From Erythroxylum novogranatense (lineage: Eukaryota > Streptophyta > Magnoliopsida > Malpighiales > Erythroxylaceae): a stretch of DNA of 64,000 nucleotides. The notes beneath the pieces were generated by a model. That model had not been told where the DNA came from. It saw only the letters and a list, made by a program, of their open reading frames with translations, and ran no database searches. Both the position numbers and the translations under genes were made by a program. Positions 23,746 to 35,910 of this stretch are shown one piece after another. Where the stretch lies: the NCBI GenBank assembly GCA_029891385.1, contig CM057228.1:22530309-22594308 (forward strand), read 5' to 3'. Each line of letters begins with the position of its first letter. Position 1 is the first letter of the stretch.

Positions 23746-26567
23746 GTGTATGTGTTATTTTACAAATTTATACATATGATAAAATAAAAGATACATGATT
23801 CTTATATAATTTAAGTAATTTTAAAATAAATATTGAAAATTTAAACAATTTTCTTATGGTTTTCAATTAAAAACTCTTCTCTTAGTCCTTAATTCATTAA
23901 ATAATAACATATGATATCACATGTGAACCGATTAAATGTTGTTGATATAAGGACTTAGCTCAACGTTGACTAAATAAATTTAATTTAAAATAATAATTTA
24001 TTATAACGATATTAAATTATTAATATTTAGTTTATGTGTAATATTCATATTACATGTGATTTTGTTATTTTAACAAAATTAAAAAATATTTATCTAAAAA
24101 ATTTAAAACTATATTTTTGTAACATAATATTTTTGAAGTTACTCCTATCTTTCATCTTTATACATAGCCGTATATTACGTCCCCGCCCCGTTTATTTGGA
24201 AGGGCATCTTTTGATTATTATTTTATCTATCTACATTAATTATTTTCTCACAAATAGACAAAATTTTGAATTAACCTAAATTATACATAAATTGATTGCA
24301 TATTATAGTGTATATAAAAGAATAAAAGAAGTTAGTATCAAATAAAACGTTTGATATCTCCTTTGCTTGCCTAAGCAACTAATTCGATTCATGTAACGTT
24401 TTTTACATGGATGACGCTTTTAACCTCCGATGGTATTAAACCAGCAATATTTTAAAAAAAATCAAGGAGGATGTACGAATCTTACAGCGAGGAAGGTGAA
24501 TGGAAGGACGATGGCCTTTTAATGGCAAGAGACGCGCGAGAAGACAAGAGGAGGAAATAATAGACAGAAAGCGCATGTGGGTTGGTGGATTGTACGGTCC
24601 ATATATTACGACAAGCACAGACTGCTTTTTCGATCCTAGATCCAGACGACAGCCCCACGACAATGACCCTATTCCATTCCACGTTCCTTTCAATGTCATT
24701 ATCGTATCGGCTTTTTCATTAACAAAGATGAGGTATGAGAGTCATAAAGTTAATTCTTAAATTTATTAAGTTTGTTACCATAATGGTCATTTTTAAGCTT
24801 GTTCTATCCTTACTATGTACAACTTAAATTTAATTTGTTGTAATCCTATTTTTACATAAAAAGTTTTGTATATATACGAGGTTACTATTAATAAAAAGTT
24901 AAAAGCCAAAAGTTAGTCTCCCTGGTCAGTTAAGATTTTGCTCGGCTTCATCATCTTTCATTTGCCAAAGCTTTATCAGACAAATGTAGGTTCTATCTTG
25001 AAGAGCCAGTTGCTAGTTTGTGACAATCTTTTTTAACTTAGGTTATAGTGATATTTATCAAAACAACGAATGAAAGATGAAAGGATAGAACCCTACACTT
25101 GTGCTAAGAAAGATCATTGACAACAACTTAAGACGTGCTTGGTTCATATAAGGTAAGAGGAATAAATATAATGAGGAATGAGAATGGAGTATTGCTAACA
25201 ATAAATCTCATTCCTCTAATAATTAAAAGGAATAGAGTATTTTTTAAAATGAGAAAAATGAAAGTGTTACCTCTTTAATGATAGATTGATATTAAATATG
25301 AGTTTTCATTCCATACTCATACCTTTTTTTTTTCCGTTACTCTCAAACAATTCATCATCTAAAATTACGTCGAAGGAGATTAAATTCTTGGGTTAACGTT
25401 AAAAAAAAAAAGGAGGATAACATGATTTATCCTTTCTTCCTAAATAAGTAAAAGTTTAAATATTTGATTTGTATTGAATATAGATGAAGGTTACTTAAAA
25501 AGTTTACGAAAAAATAAAATACAAAGAAACGATTCAACAATTAAATACTTTCTACGACACTATAATTGATTCACTGCTATCACTTTGATTTATGTCTGTT
25601 CGTGCTGTCACCATTATAAAGGCGAGGGGACCAACATAATGAACCAAGGCATTAAATTCAACACATAGAGAACTAACTTGAGCAAAGCTTCTTATTTCTA
25701 CTGACTTATGCAGAAACATGTTGTTGGTTGCATTACTCACTGCAGCAGGAGGGTAGTGAAAATGACACTTGACTGATTGTATTGACCATTTATGTTTTCT
25801 CAGTTTTAAATTTCGGATTTTTGATGCCATGATCATAATTATAGTTGTAGTTTGTAACTTAAAAAACACTGATTTCAATTTTAAAGATATTTAATAATTA
25901 CTTAATTCGTATACCAAGTTTCAATTGTTCATTAATACGATATGCTTTGCAGCTGCTCTATGTCATTAAAATATTGTACCTCTTTAATTTTTTTTTGAAA
26001 AGACCTGTTCTAAAGGATCAAGTAATAGTCAAAACTATAACTAGTTCATATGTTTAAATATATATGTATAAAATTGTCACTCATCATTTAGAAGGATTGC
26101 TAAATCAATGGCAATACTGAGTTGGGTAGGGTACCCTAAAGTTGTGACATAAAATTCTTTAGGTGGACAGAAAGTATCGATTAGCTATGACACAATGAGA
26201 ACTGATGAGAGGCTTTCTTGTTTAACAAATTGAATAATTTTGTCTATGCATGTGACAATAAATTTGTTATACGTGACTCTCAACTATGGAACGTAACAAG
26301 AGTGACATGTATTCTATTCTAAGAATAATATTTATTTTTCTAGGTTGTCGAACCCACCACCCTTGAAGGATGCAATGAAGAATGCTTTACAAATAAGTTA
26401 TGCTTACATGAATGGCAACAACAATCAAGGGCAAATAGGAGTTTTGCACAGATGAAGACTAAAATGAATTTTAATAAGATTCATCCTATATCAAAAGAAA
26501 GTACTTTCCAATATTCTATCCAATGGAGATTTTTTTATTTTCAATATTTAAAATAAAAGTTAAACTC
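23746..26567. other. Unassigned intergenic region
   Basis: I see no domain. About 24480-24720 is GC-richer and open on both strands for 60-90 codons, without a recognisable product. 25135-25345 resembles a small AT-rich MITE by composition (TTCATTCC/GGAATGA words in both halves), but I could not define terminal repeats. A 108-codon minus-strand frame at 25552-25878 matches nothing I know. Confidence 0.5.
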
Positions 26568-27201
26568 ATTAAGCCTAATGTTATGAATACTGCATCAGGG
26601 TTAGATCGGATTGAGCTCTGAGCAGAATCGCGTCTGCATCGAAATCTGAATTCGGGATATTTTTAAAATTTATAAAATAGTCTCTAAACTTTTTTAAAAT
26701 TTGCAAAATAGTCCATATTGATATATTATACAACTGTACTGTATACTTTACTAGTTTCTTGTTTACATCAACCATGTTTTAAAAATCTTAATAATAAATA
26801 ATAATGACAATTAATTTGAAATAACAATAATTTTAAATATTTTAGATATAAATAATAACCACAATTAATATAAATAAAACAATCATCATCATACAATTAT
26901 AAAACTAAGAATAATACAAAGCATTTAAAATATTACAATCATACAATTTCATCATTACAATAAATAATATTACATATTTACATCAAAAGATTCAAAACAT
27001 CCAGATAAAAGAACAATAAATATTACAAAAAAGTTGATGACGAATAAGCAATCAAGTAGAAGTTGAACTGAAACAAAAATATTACATTTACATTACATAC
27101 ATATAATTTAACATAAACATCAATGATCAAATACAAGTAAAATTAAAGAAGAGGAAAATAAAAACACAAGTTCAATCGTCAGCGAGCAGATACCCACTGA
27201 A

Positions 27202-29614
27202 TCAGATCGACCTTAATCGATCATTTGGTACAAAATCCTCATCATTGAGAGGAGCTTCATCATCATCATCATTCAAATTTAATGCACCAAATGATATGTC
27301 AATGCTCTCCCATCTAAGATCATCTTCCACATTCAAATCACTCACATCAACCAAATTGGGATCTTCAGAAATCCAATCAGCCAAAATATCAATATTATCA
27401 ATCGCAATTGGATCATTTGAACAACTTGTTCTACTAAGAGTCCTAGTAAACAATTACATTTAATTATTAGAAAATTATAAGAAATTATATCAAAATTAAT
27501 AATAAAAATAATGAAAATAACATACCTTTCCCGAAGCTTTAAATTGTAACGAACATAAACCAAGTCATTCAACCTCTTATGCTCCAATCTATTCCTTTTC
27601 TTGGAATGGATAAATTCAAATGTGCTCCAGTTTCGTTCACACCCAGTTGCACTCACACATTAACTTAAAATTCGAATCGCAAACTTTCTCAATTCTGGAA
27701 CACTACATCCGAAAAGATCCCACCAAGCAACTGCAAGTTATAAGAAAACAAAAGTAGTGTTATAAACAAAATAAAGTGATAAATAAATTTTAACAAATAA
27801 GAAATAGGAAATAAGTAATACTTGGAGAAAGAAGTCCTCTTTGTTGAATAGCGACCGACATTCCAAAATCTCCATAAGAGTACTTATAAGTCTCCATTTG
27901 TGTGGTTAAAGCAATTTGCATTGAGTCATGAGGAACAATTGTTGTAATTGTCATAAGCATTCCTCTACTAACTTCAGCTTGCTTTTCAACATCCAGTCTA
28001 AAATACACACTAGGATTCAAAAATGCCCCAGCTACAAACAATGGAGAAGAAAGTTATTTTTTTCCTTCTCTCATTAATGATTGAGATATATGGTTGGTAT
28101 AAAGAAGGCCTATGTTTCAAATTGGCCTTGATTGCTTCCGTTGCTCTCTCCATAGCATAAAAAATATAACCCATTGTTGGCTTTTCTTCACTATCAGCCA
28201 ACCGAAGTACCCTCACCAAAGGCTCACAAACTCGGATAACGAATTGACATTGCGACCAAAATTTTCTATCTTTCAGTATGATACTACAAACCTCCATTCC
28301 AGCATTAGACCTAGCATGCTGAGATGTAACCCACTTATCACTTGTAAACTTTTGCCTTAACTCCTTTCTCAACGAAAGAAAAGACTGAAGTGATAAGAAA
28401 TTTGTTGCAAATCTTGTCACAGCAGGGCGACACAAATTCCTACCATTGGTAAATTTCCTTCTCATCAAATTTAAAACCTATGCACGATTATAAATAAATT
28501 TTGTCACCTTTTTGGCCTTCTGCATGGTCTCATCAAAAACAGGAAAATACCTAGGATTTCCTATATCCTCTAGTATTAAGTCAATGCAATGTGCAACACA
28601 AGGAGTCCAAAAAAATAAATTATAGGTTCTCTGCAACCTCATCCCTGCCGCTTTATAAGCGGAATCATTGTCAGTAATAAATTGAACAATGTTTTCCACC
28701 CCTACTTCATTCACAACTTGATCAAATATCCCAAACAAATTATCAGCAGTTCTAACCAGGCCAGATGCATCAATCGATTTTAAAAACATAGAGCCATTAA
28801 AACAATAAAGCAAAAAATTTATGATAGGCTCTTGTCTCCTATTCGTCCAACCATCACACATAATTGAGCATCCATTAATACCCCAATTCATTCTTCTTTC
28901 AGCCAAATAAGTTCTCATTTCATACACAACACAACTCAAAAGTTTACCTCTTAAGTCATCAACCGATGGCCCTTTGTATCTTGGACCATAAGAGGCTATG
29001 GCATCTATCATAGGTTGATAATAATATGATTGAGAAGCATTAAATGACGAACCTGTATCATACCACCATCTAGCTACTGCCATATTCACATTGTGAGCCG
29101 CATCTCTTGTCTGCATTGCACTACGAATTGAAGGTTGGGCTCCAGGAATTGTTCGTGGTACAAAGAAACCAGATGGCTGCCTTCTTCTCTTCCTCACTTC
29201 AGATTCTGCAAGATCCTGACGCTGAGATGGAAAACTACCAGTACCAGTACCACTACCACTACCACTTCTACCTTCAACATCTCCATAATCACCACGGAAA
29301 CCGGAAAATGAACTTCCACTACCAATTTCAAGATTCAATCTTCCCCTTCTATCTTTCTCAAATTGATGTTCATCAAGCAATGTTTTCATCTGCTACTTCA
29401 CATCATGAGTGACTTTTTTACACGCTTCCACATCTCCTTTAACCCCAGCTAAATGCCTTTTCAATCTGGTGATTCCTCCACCTTTTAAATGCTTGTTACA
29501 AAACAAGCAAATGGTATGATTCTTTTGACCAGGAATCGTACCAACGTGAGCCCAAGCTGGATCATTGTATCTTCCTGAACTAGATTGATCGGGAGTATTT
29601 GAACTTCCTTCCAT
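27202..29614 (-). pseudogene. hAT transposase pseudogene (BED finger, DUF659, hATC), three exons
   Basis: Exon 1 (29614-27823): an N-terminal BED zinc finger (CLFCNKHLKGGGITRLKRH), a Ser/Gly-rich linker, then DUF659 (SIDASGLVRTADNLF; FITDNDSAYKAAG; PCVAHCIDLILEDIG), and the catalytic-domain remainder (VAGAFLNPSVYF). Exon 2 (27730-27526) holds the dimerisation motif GCERNWSTFEFIHSKKRNRL. Exon 3 (27442-27202) encodes an acidic tail. Both introns have GT-AG ends and splice in frame. Lesions: a TAG stop at 29393-29395, a TAG where Trp is expected at 28478-28480, a frameshift at the T-run 28057-28063, and a stop near 27659. Few lesions imply a fairly young pseudogene. Confidence 0.9.
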
Positions 29615-29656
29615 TTATCTGTACACAAAAATAAATAACACATAATTTCAGTACAT

Positions 29657-30510
29657 AATTCAATTCAATCCAATTCAATTCAATTCAATTCTAATTCAAT
29701 TCAATGCAATCCAATTCAATTCAATCCAATCCAATCCAATCCAATTCAATTCCCATTCAATTCCAATTCAATTCAATGCAATCCAATTCCAATTCAATTC
29801 CATTCAATTCAATTCAATTCCAATTCAATGCAATGCAATGCAATTCAATTCAATGCAATCCAATTCAATTCAATCAAATTCAATTCAATTCAATTCAATC
29901 TAATCCAATTCATTCCAATTCAATTCAATACAATTCAATTCAATCTAATTCAATTCAATTCAATCCAATCCAATTCCAATTCTATCCAATTCAATCCAAT
30001 TCCAATTCAATCCAATTCAATTCATTTCAATCCAATTCAATTCAATTCAATTCAATTCAATTCAATCCAATTCAATCCAATTCAATTCAATGAAATTCAA
30101 TTCAATTCAATTCAATCTAATCCAATTCAATCAAATTCAATCCAATTCAATTCAATTCTATTATATTCTATCTAATCCAATTCAATCCAATCCAATTCAA
30201 TCCAATCCAATTCCAAGTCCAATTCCATTCATTCCATTCAATTCCCATTCAATTCCAATTCAATTCAATGCAATCTAATTCCATTCCATTCAATTCAATT
30301 CCAATCCAATCCAATCCAATTCATTTCAATTCAATTCAATTCAATCGAATTCAATTCAATTCAATTCAATCTAATCCAATTCAATCCAATTGGATTCAAT
30401 CCAATTCAATTCAATTCCAATTCCAATTCAATCCAATTCCAATTCAATTCAATCAAATTCAATTCAATTCAATCTAATCCAATTCAATTCAATCCAATCC
30501 AATCTAATTA
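29657..30510 (+). repeat. Pentanucleotide array (ATTCA/ATCCA), about 850 bp
   Basis: An almost unbroken run of 5-bp units, mostly TTCAA with TCCAA variants and occasional TGCAA, TCTAA or 4-6-bp slips. It starts about 40 bp upstream of the hAT1 transposase ATG and ends near 30510, inside the element. Reading frames of 60-129 codons across it (Asn/Ser/Ile/Gln-rich) exist only because the unit lacks stop codons in one strand, and they are not genes. Confidence 0.95.
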
Positions 30511-31209
30511 TTTATCAATATTCAATACCCAAATATTAAAATTAATGACCATTTAACAAATATTAAAATGTGTCAATTAATGATTGTCAATTTTAATTAT
30601 CAATTTAACAATTTTACATTTAATTATTAATTTCACATTTGATCAATTGATTGTCAATTTTACAATTTGATTTAAATGTTGCTTTGATTTTAATTATCAA
30701 ACTCAATTTCAATTGCACAAACTCAAATAGTCAAAATTCAATCTCATTCATAATAATTCAACAATTCAATTTTAATTTCATAAATCTACTAAAATACTAA
30801 ATCACAATCACCAATTCACCGTTCCAAACTTAATTTGCAATCAGACCAATAATGACCAATCACCAATCAATTTCAATTTAACACAATCGGTTCAAGTTCA
30901 ACTTCCACAAGGCAAAATCACAAAAGTCACAAAATTTATTTTCAATTTCAATATCATTGGTTCAACTTCAACTTCAATCAAACCTTCCCTTCAACAACCG
31001 AAATCAACTTCAACTCCTTCAAGCCTTCAACTGTTCAACATTCACACATTCGGACAAATTCAAATTTTTTTCCTCATTCCCAGCCGAAACAACCTCCACG
31101 ATTTTCCCCAAATCCACCATCATCCAACAACAAGTCAACAACACAATCACAGGCACAATCAACTTCAAAATTCCATGAAACATGAAAAACAAAATAAAAA
31201 ACATACACC

Positions 31210-31510
31210 CAAAAGCCAAAACAATCGGGTCTTCGGTGAGGGTGACGGCGACGGCGAGGAGGCGAGGAGGAGACGGCGACAGCGAGGCGAGACACCGAGA
31301 CAGACACTGGAGAAGAGAGGAGGCGTGCGGCGTGGGAGAGAGGAGACCAAAGAAGAATCCAGAAGTGCTGACAAGGAGGAGCGGCTGACCGAGAGGGACG
31401 GCGACCATGAGGACACTGGCAAGCGAGACGAGATCCGAGGAGGAGGACAAGAACAAGAGGAGAGGAGAGGAAGGAGAAACCGAAGAAGAGAGAAGACCAG
31501 ATCCATAAAT
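31210..31510 (-). promoter_or_regulatory. GC-rich leader/promoter candidate of hAT1 transposase
   Basis: This is a sharp GC-rich, purine-biased island (GGAGGCGAGG-type words on the plus strand) in an AT-rich element, lying about 1.6 kb upstream of the transposase ATG. On the transposase strand it is a CT-rich tract, as in many plant 5' leaders. Long open frames on both strands are low-complexity by-products. A leader exon spliced over the pentanucleotide array would explain its position, but no splice site is proven. Confidence 0.35.
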
Positions 31511-31969
31511 GTCGGGGTTCAGCTCGGGGGTAGATAAAATTAGGTTAAAAAAAATTTATTTTCAATTTAGTCCCTCAAACATTTTAATTTTACGGATTGG
31601 TCCCGATATGTACGGTGTTTGATGCCAAGATCGACCAAAATCGTCAAGATGCGCCGAAATTCAAACTCGAAACCATAGACGCCGTTCCGGTACCGGTTTC
31701 CGGCCGGAACGGTACGATATACAGATCATTGATTAAGCCTCTTGTAATTTGACATATTATTAATATATCTTTAAATTTTCAAAATTATCAATAATATTTC
31801 TATAGTTTTGATTTTATAACACTACAAGGAAAGAACAAAATAGCAACAGAAATTTAGGGACCGAAAATTTTTCATCAGTAATTACCGACAAAAAAACATA
31901 TGAGTTGGCAATATCGGTCGGTTAAATTCTGTCGGTAAATATCTATGTAATTCGTCGTCTTCGAGCTCA

Positions 31970-32240
31970 AAGAAAACAACGTCGTTTGGTTATTCCAAGA
32001 CGACATCATTTTGGATAATTTAACCAAACGATGTCGTTTTCCGGATCAAACTATGACGTTTATAGCTTAACAAAAACGACGTCGTTTGGTTAAAATCCAA
32101 ACGACGCCGTTTTGTAAAGTTATAAACATTTAAAACATAACCAAAACGACATTGTTTTCTGGATGAAGCTATAACGTTAAGCAAAAACGACGTGTTTGGT
32201 TAAAATCCAAATGACGTCGTTTTGTAAAGTTATAAACAAC
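31970..32240 (+). repeat. Subterminal palindromic tandem repeat of CACTA 1
   Basis: AAACGACGTCGTTT-type palindromes (near 31977, 32077, 32206) and the complementary pair TTTGGTTAAAATCCAAA link into a unit repeated at about 32041-32126 and 32158-32235. The unit ends TTTTGTAAAGTTATAAAC in both copies. A related palindrome lies in CACTA 2 near 50091. Confidence 0.75.
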
Positions 32241-34337
32241 CATTCGAAAGCCTTCCCCCCCACTCATCCTGCGCGCGTCCTCTCTTCTCTGTTGAGATGT
32301 TGCCTCCATCTGTTGCCATCGCCGTTGACTTGAGCTGTGATGTCGTTGTGGAGGCCTGCATCGCCGACGTCCTTTGCTCCGGCGGTCTTAACTGAAGGTA
32401 TTATTTTGGAAAACCTTTCTCTCCTTTCTCCGGTGAATAACAATTGGTGGATGAAATTTTTGGTTCATCTGGAGTTTGTGCTTGGTTTTAAATGTTAATT
32501 ATTGATTGTTAATGATAGGCTATGTATTTAGTTGAGAATAATGGAAAAATATTGGGATTTTGTCTTGAATTAGGGATGAAAAAATTTATGCATACCAAGT
32601 GTTTGACAAAACACATAGTGTTTGATATCCACAGTTTTTTTCGTAAATAATTTCTTTTTATGTTCTTGTACTTATTTTTAGTGTGAGAATTCTTCAATTA
32701 AAAAATTGGATACTAAGATCAATTTTGTTTAAATATGAATAATAAATTTATTTTGTGTTCAAATAAACAATATTACTTTTAATTATATTGTTATAATGTG
32801 TTAACAAATATTCAACTAGTCTTTATCAATGCCAATATTTTTAGTGAAACACGAAATGACAACCAATTCTTAGATTAATGAAATAAAAGAAGAATATTTA
32901 TTATAAGTAGAAAATTAGAAACAATGCAAAGTATAAGGATCAAATTACAAGTGCTTAAAGAGATGCAAATTTTAATGTGAATATTACAATTGAACAAATG
33001 TATTTTAGTGTAAATTGGTGCATATATTAACCAAACTTTGATCAACGAAAATGTATGTCTCGTTATTTTGGTGTAAACTAACTTTTTCTGTATAATTGAT
33101 AATATGATTTTTGTTCAAATTAAGAACCAAACATAAGTTGATTCATGGTAAGTACAACAAAAAATTCCTTAATTGATTTTAAAACTCTTCTTCTATCATT
33201 CCTCTTAGATTGTAACATATGCATATAATGACTCTTAGATTGTTAAGATCTAAAATTCTCATTCTATGAACTTGTTTCACTCCTAACCAATTATACATTG
33301 TGAGACTTTATTGTATAGATGATATTGTGATTTCTAAATTAATTAGTGAAGTTTACATTGAAGCTTCAAATAAAATAAATAAATGATGCTTAAAAATTAT
33401 TAAATCATATATGATTAAACATGGTTATAAAGTTCTTCAAAAAATGTTAAAAGTGGCATATATGCTAAGTTTAAGGATCAAATTACAAGTTTAGGCTTTT
33501 CTAATAACTGAGTTATGGAAGTCAACATAAACTACAATCGAGCATAATTGGAAATATTATAACTTAAGACATGTCAATAAAAAAGACTCTAATATTACTC
33601 AAAAATTAATTTAATTATATATTTATAAGTAGGCCATGTACAAAATTTTATATTCTTTGTTTGTTCTTCTGTATTGAATGAATGAAAATTTATTATGAAA
33701 TCTCTTCATCTTGTTATTACTCAAAGATAACTCTCAAACCTATGCTTTATATCTATGGTTTAAGTAGGTTGATATAAATTTGTTATTTTTATTTCATTTA
33801 AAAATTTATATGGATTAATTAAATTAAAATTATGATTTAGAATTGATAAATGATATTTTTACTTTTATGCAATATATATTTACATAATATTAATTTATAT
33901 TATATATACGTTAATATATCAATTTTGTCTTCTTTATAAGAGCGATCTTCAAATAATAGATCTTATTGACTCTTATAAGGAAAGTATCTTAAGTTTTATC
34001 AAACAAAAACAATAATAAGTACAAGAACAAAAATAAGTACAATAACAAATTATTTGCAAAGTAGATAAGATTATAAGTTACTAAAGCACCTAAAACAAGA
34101 GTTTCTCTAAATACAAGAAATAACCAAATGTCTAAGTGTACTTGATGTGTGAATGTTGTGATGAAAATATGTGCAGTATGCCTAATGATCATGACTGTGT
34201 CAAGTAATTTGCTACTGCCATTTATGGCTATGTTGAGTACTTTGATTTGTTGAACAGGGGTAATATCAAAAAATAGAAAAGACTCTGCCGAAATTTTTAT
34301 AAATTTTAGTTTAACTTATAACATTTTATTGTATGCA

Positions 34338-34828
34338 GGAAAAGTCTATGGGCGTTAGGCCTACGCCCCATCAATTGTTTTTGCATATTCACACTAAGAA
34401 ACATGACGGTGTGACATTCATCAACAGCCGAATTCGAGAACTCATAGTTTAATATTCAATATTAATAATTATCACTTACTAATTATAATATAAGCATTGC
34501 CTCCTAATATGACCAAATACAACAAACAATTGGGTAACAGTTGTGGGAAGAACAAGTTATTGATGAGACACAGACATATTTTGATGCAATGGGTGGTAGG
34601 GACAGTCGTGAAAGGATCTTTAGCCTAGGCTCATATGCCAACACATTTTATTCGCAGTCCTCTATGTCCACTACAATAGCATCTAGTTCACAGCCGACAA
34701 CGCAACGTATCAATCAGCTTGAGACCACAGTTCAGACTTTGATGGACGTAATCAGTAAGTTTCAAAATGACACGGAGCAAAAGAGAGCGAGGGATAGAGA
34801 CTCACACCATCCACGCTCACCAAGATAA
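34338..34828 (+). pseudogene. Plant transposase_24 (En/Spm-associated) fragment, CACTA 1
   Basis: Exon remnant 34338-34447 reads MGVRPTPHQLFLHIHTKKHD followed by GVTFINSRIREL. A second part, about 34511-34828, encodes ETQTYFDAMGGRDSRERIF, a Ser/Thr-rich linker and a coiled-coil-like RINQLETTVQTLMDVISKF tail ending with a natural stop (34826-34828). The acceptor before 34511 is TAATAT where CACTA 2 has TAATAG, so splicing is lost. A TAA (34535-34537) replaces a Gln codon. It is the C-terminal part of the protein found in many CACTA elements. Confidence 0.75.
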
Positions 34829-35700
34829 TAGGATTGTCGTTATCATTAATTTGGTTTTAATTTATGTACTATTTAATGTTTTAATTATCAATTAAGAAAT
34901 ATTTTTTCCTTTATATGATCATTTAATTTTCTGTATAAACAAATTCCGTGGGTTGAAAAATCCAAAAATTATGTAAGGATAATTTATAATTGTTGACATT
35001 GAAATCAAATTTCACGTCGAGATTTTCAATACAACTGCCATTCAACAAGTCATTTATAGAGAGTTAAAGGTGACCTCAGCGAGCATACAGCTTCAACCTT
35101 TGGATTAAGAAATCAAGGTTACATTTGAAGAAGGAAAATAATTAGTGACGGAAAGGTTGCGTTGCTAATTTACATTACAATTACTGACGGATGATGGAAA
35201 TTGTCAGTACGGATTGACAAATATACTGACGGTTTCCATCGGCATATTACTATCAACTTTACTGACGGTTTTCATAAACCGTCAGTAAAATATGTCGACA
35301 GAGCCTCTCGTATCGTCGATAAAATATACCAATCGTGTTAGTGATGATGGAAGTCTTCGTTGGTCTATTCTGTCGGTAATTAACATTATCGTCGACAACT
35401 TTGCAATTTTCGTCGGTAAATACCGTCGGTAATGCCTCATTTTCTTGTTGTTATAACACCCATCTTTTCTACCACCAAATTTCGTTAAAAGCTCTATGTA
35501 CAATCTTTAAAATAGTTTCATATTGTTCCATGTATAATGTTACATAATGAAAACCAAGGATTTTAAAACTAAACCAGATTGGTAAGTTCAATTGAAAAAA
35601 GTATGAATTACCAGTTTTCCAATTCGGTTCATACTTATAAACGTTATAACCAAAACTGACCATTTTTTACACAACCGTCCAATTTTCCCTTAATCATAAC

Positions 35701-35910
35701 TAGGAATGTCAATAGACTAGGTCGGGCCAGGGCTTGGGTCGCTCCTAGCCCAGCCCAGCCCATGGCCCGACAGGTTGGGATAAGTTAGCCTATGGCCCGA
35801 TCTGACCATGGGGCTAATCAACCCATCTTATAATTTTTTTAAAATGTAAAAAAAAAACGATGTCATTTTTAAAGTAATGGTCGGGCCATGGGCCAAAATT
35901 GACTCCCCTA
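35701..35910. mobile_element. Small hAT-like MITE (210 bp) in hAT2
   Basis: The ends are TAGGAATGTCAAT and, inverted, TAGGGGAGTCAAT (10 of 13 matches), with further inverted similarity inside (GGTCGGGCC, GGCCCGACC). Flanks ATCATAAC (35693-35700) and ATCATAAT (35911-35918) match at 7 of 8 bases. Elements opening TAGG-TGTCAA with GGGCC-rich arms are common hAT-type MITEs in plants. No coding capacity. Confidence 0.75.

Larger units (their letters stand above)
26576..31731 (-). mobile_element. hAT transposon 1, 5.16 kb, duplication ATTAAGCC
   Basis: The 8-bp word ATTAAGCC lies on both sides (26568-26575 and 31732-31739), as expected for hAT insertion. The ends start TAATG (left) and CAATG (right, minus strand); similarity fades after about five bases, so the terminal repeat is short or decayed. 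Inside is one minus-strand transposase gene with three exons (27202-29614), about 850 bp of pentanucleotide repeat just upstream of its ATG, and a GC-rich segment (31210-31510) that would be its leader or promoter. The right subterminal region has inverted words (CCGGTACCGG, CCGGCCGG). Confidence 0.78.
31820..35452 (+). mobile_element. CACTA transposon 1, internally reduced
   Basis: It starts CACTACAAGGAAA and ends TTTTCTTGTTGTT, the inverted CACTACAAG terminus with two changes. ATAA flanks both ends, consistent with a 3-bp duplication plus one base. The subterminal regions carry repeated TTACCGACGG/CCGTCGGTAA words (31885-31945 and 35150-35435), typical transposase-binding arrays of CACTA elements. 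31970-32235 holds palindromic AACGACGTCGTT words in two imperfect copies, about 117 bp apart. A plant-type transposase_24 relic is at 34338-34828. No TNPD-like (DDE) transposase is left, so the element is non-autonomous. Confidence 0.85.

Noticed and set aside
25135..25345. Possible small MITE with ATTCC/GGAAT words in both halves
   Set aside because: I could not define matching terminal repeats or a target duplication.
25552..25878. 108-codon minus-strand reading frame
   Set aside because: No recognisable domain, no signal peptide or splice context; I cannot support it as a gene, though it is long for AT-rich DNA.
29704..30477. Four plus-strand reading frames of 62-129 codons rich in Asn, Ser, Ile and Gln
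   Set aside because: They are direct translations of the pentanucleotide array, which has no stop in these frames; no start context or homology.
31165..31537. Overlapping long reading frames on both strands (Arg/Glu-rich on plus, Ser/Leu/Pro-rich on minus)
   Set aside because: Low-complexity purine/pyrimidine tract; both strands open because of composition. Treated as the hAT1 leader region.
31814..35457. TTATAAC on both sides of CACTA 1 as a 7-bp target duplication
   Set aside because: CACTA elements duplicate 3 bp (rarely 2), and part of the match would fall inside the terminal CACTACAAG; I report only the ATAA flanks.
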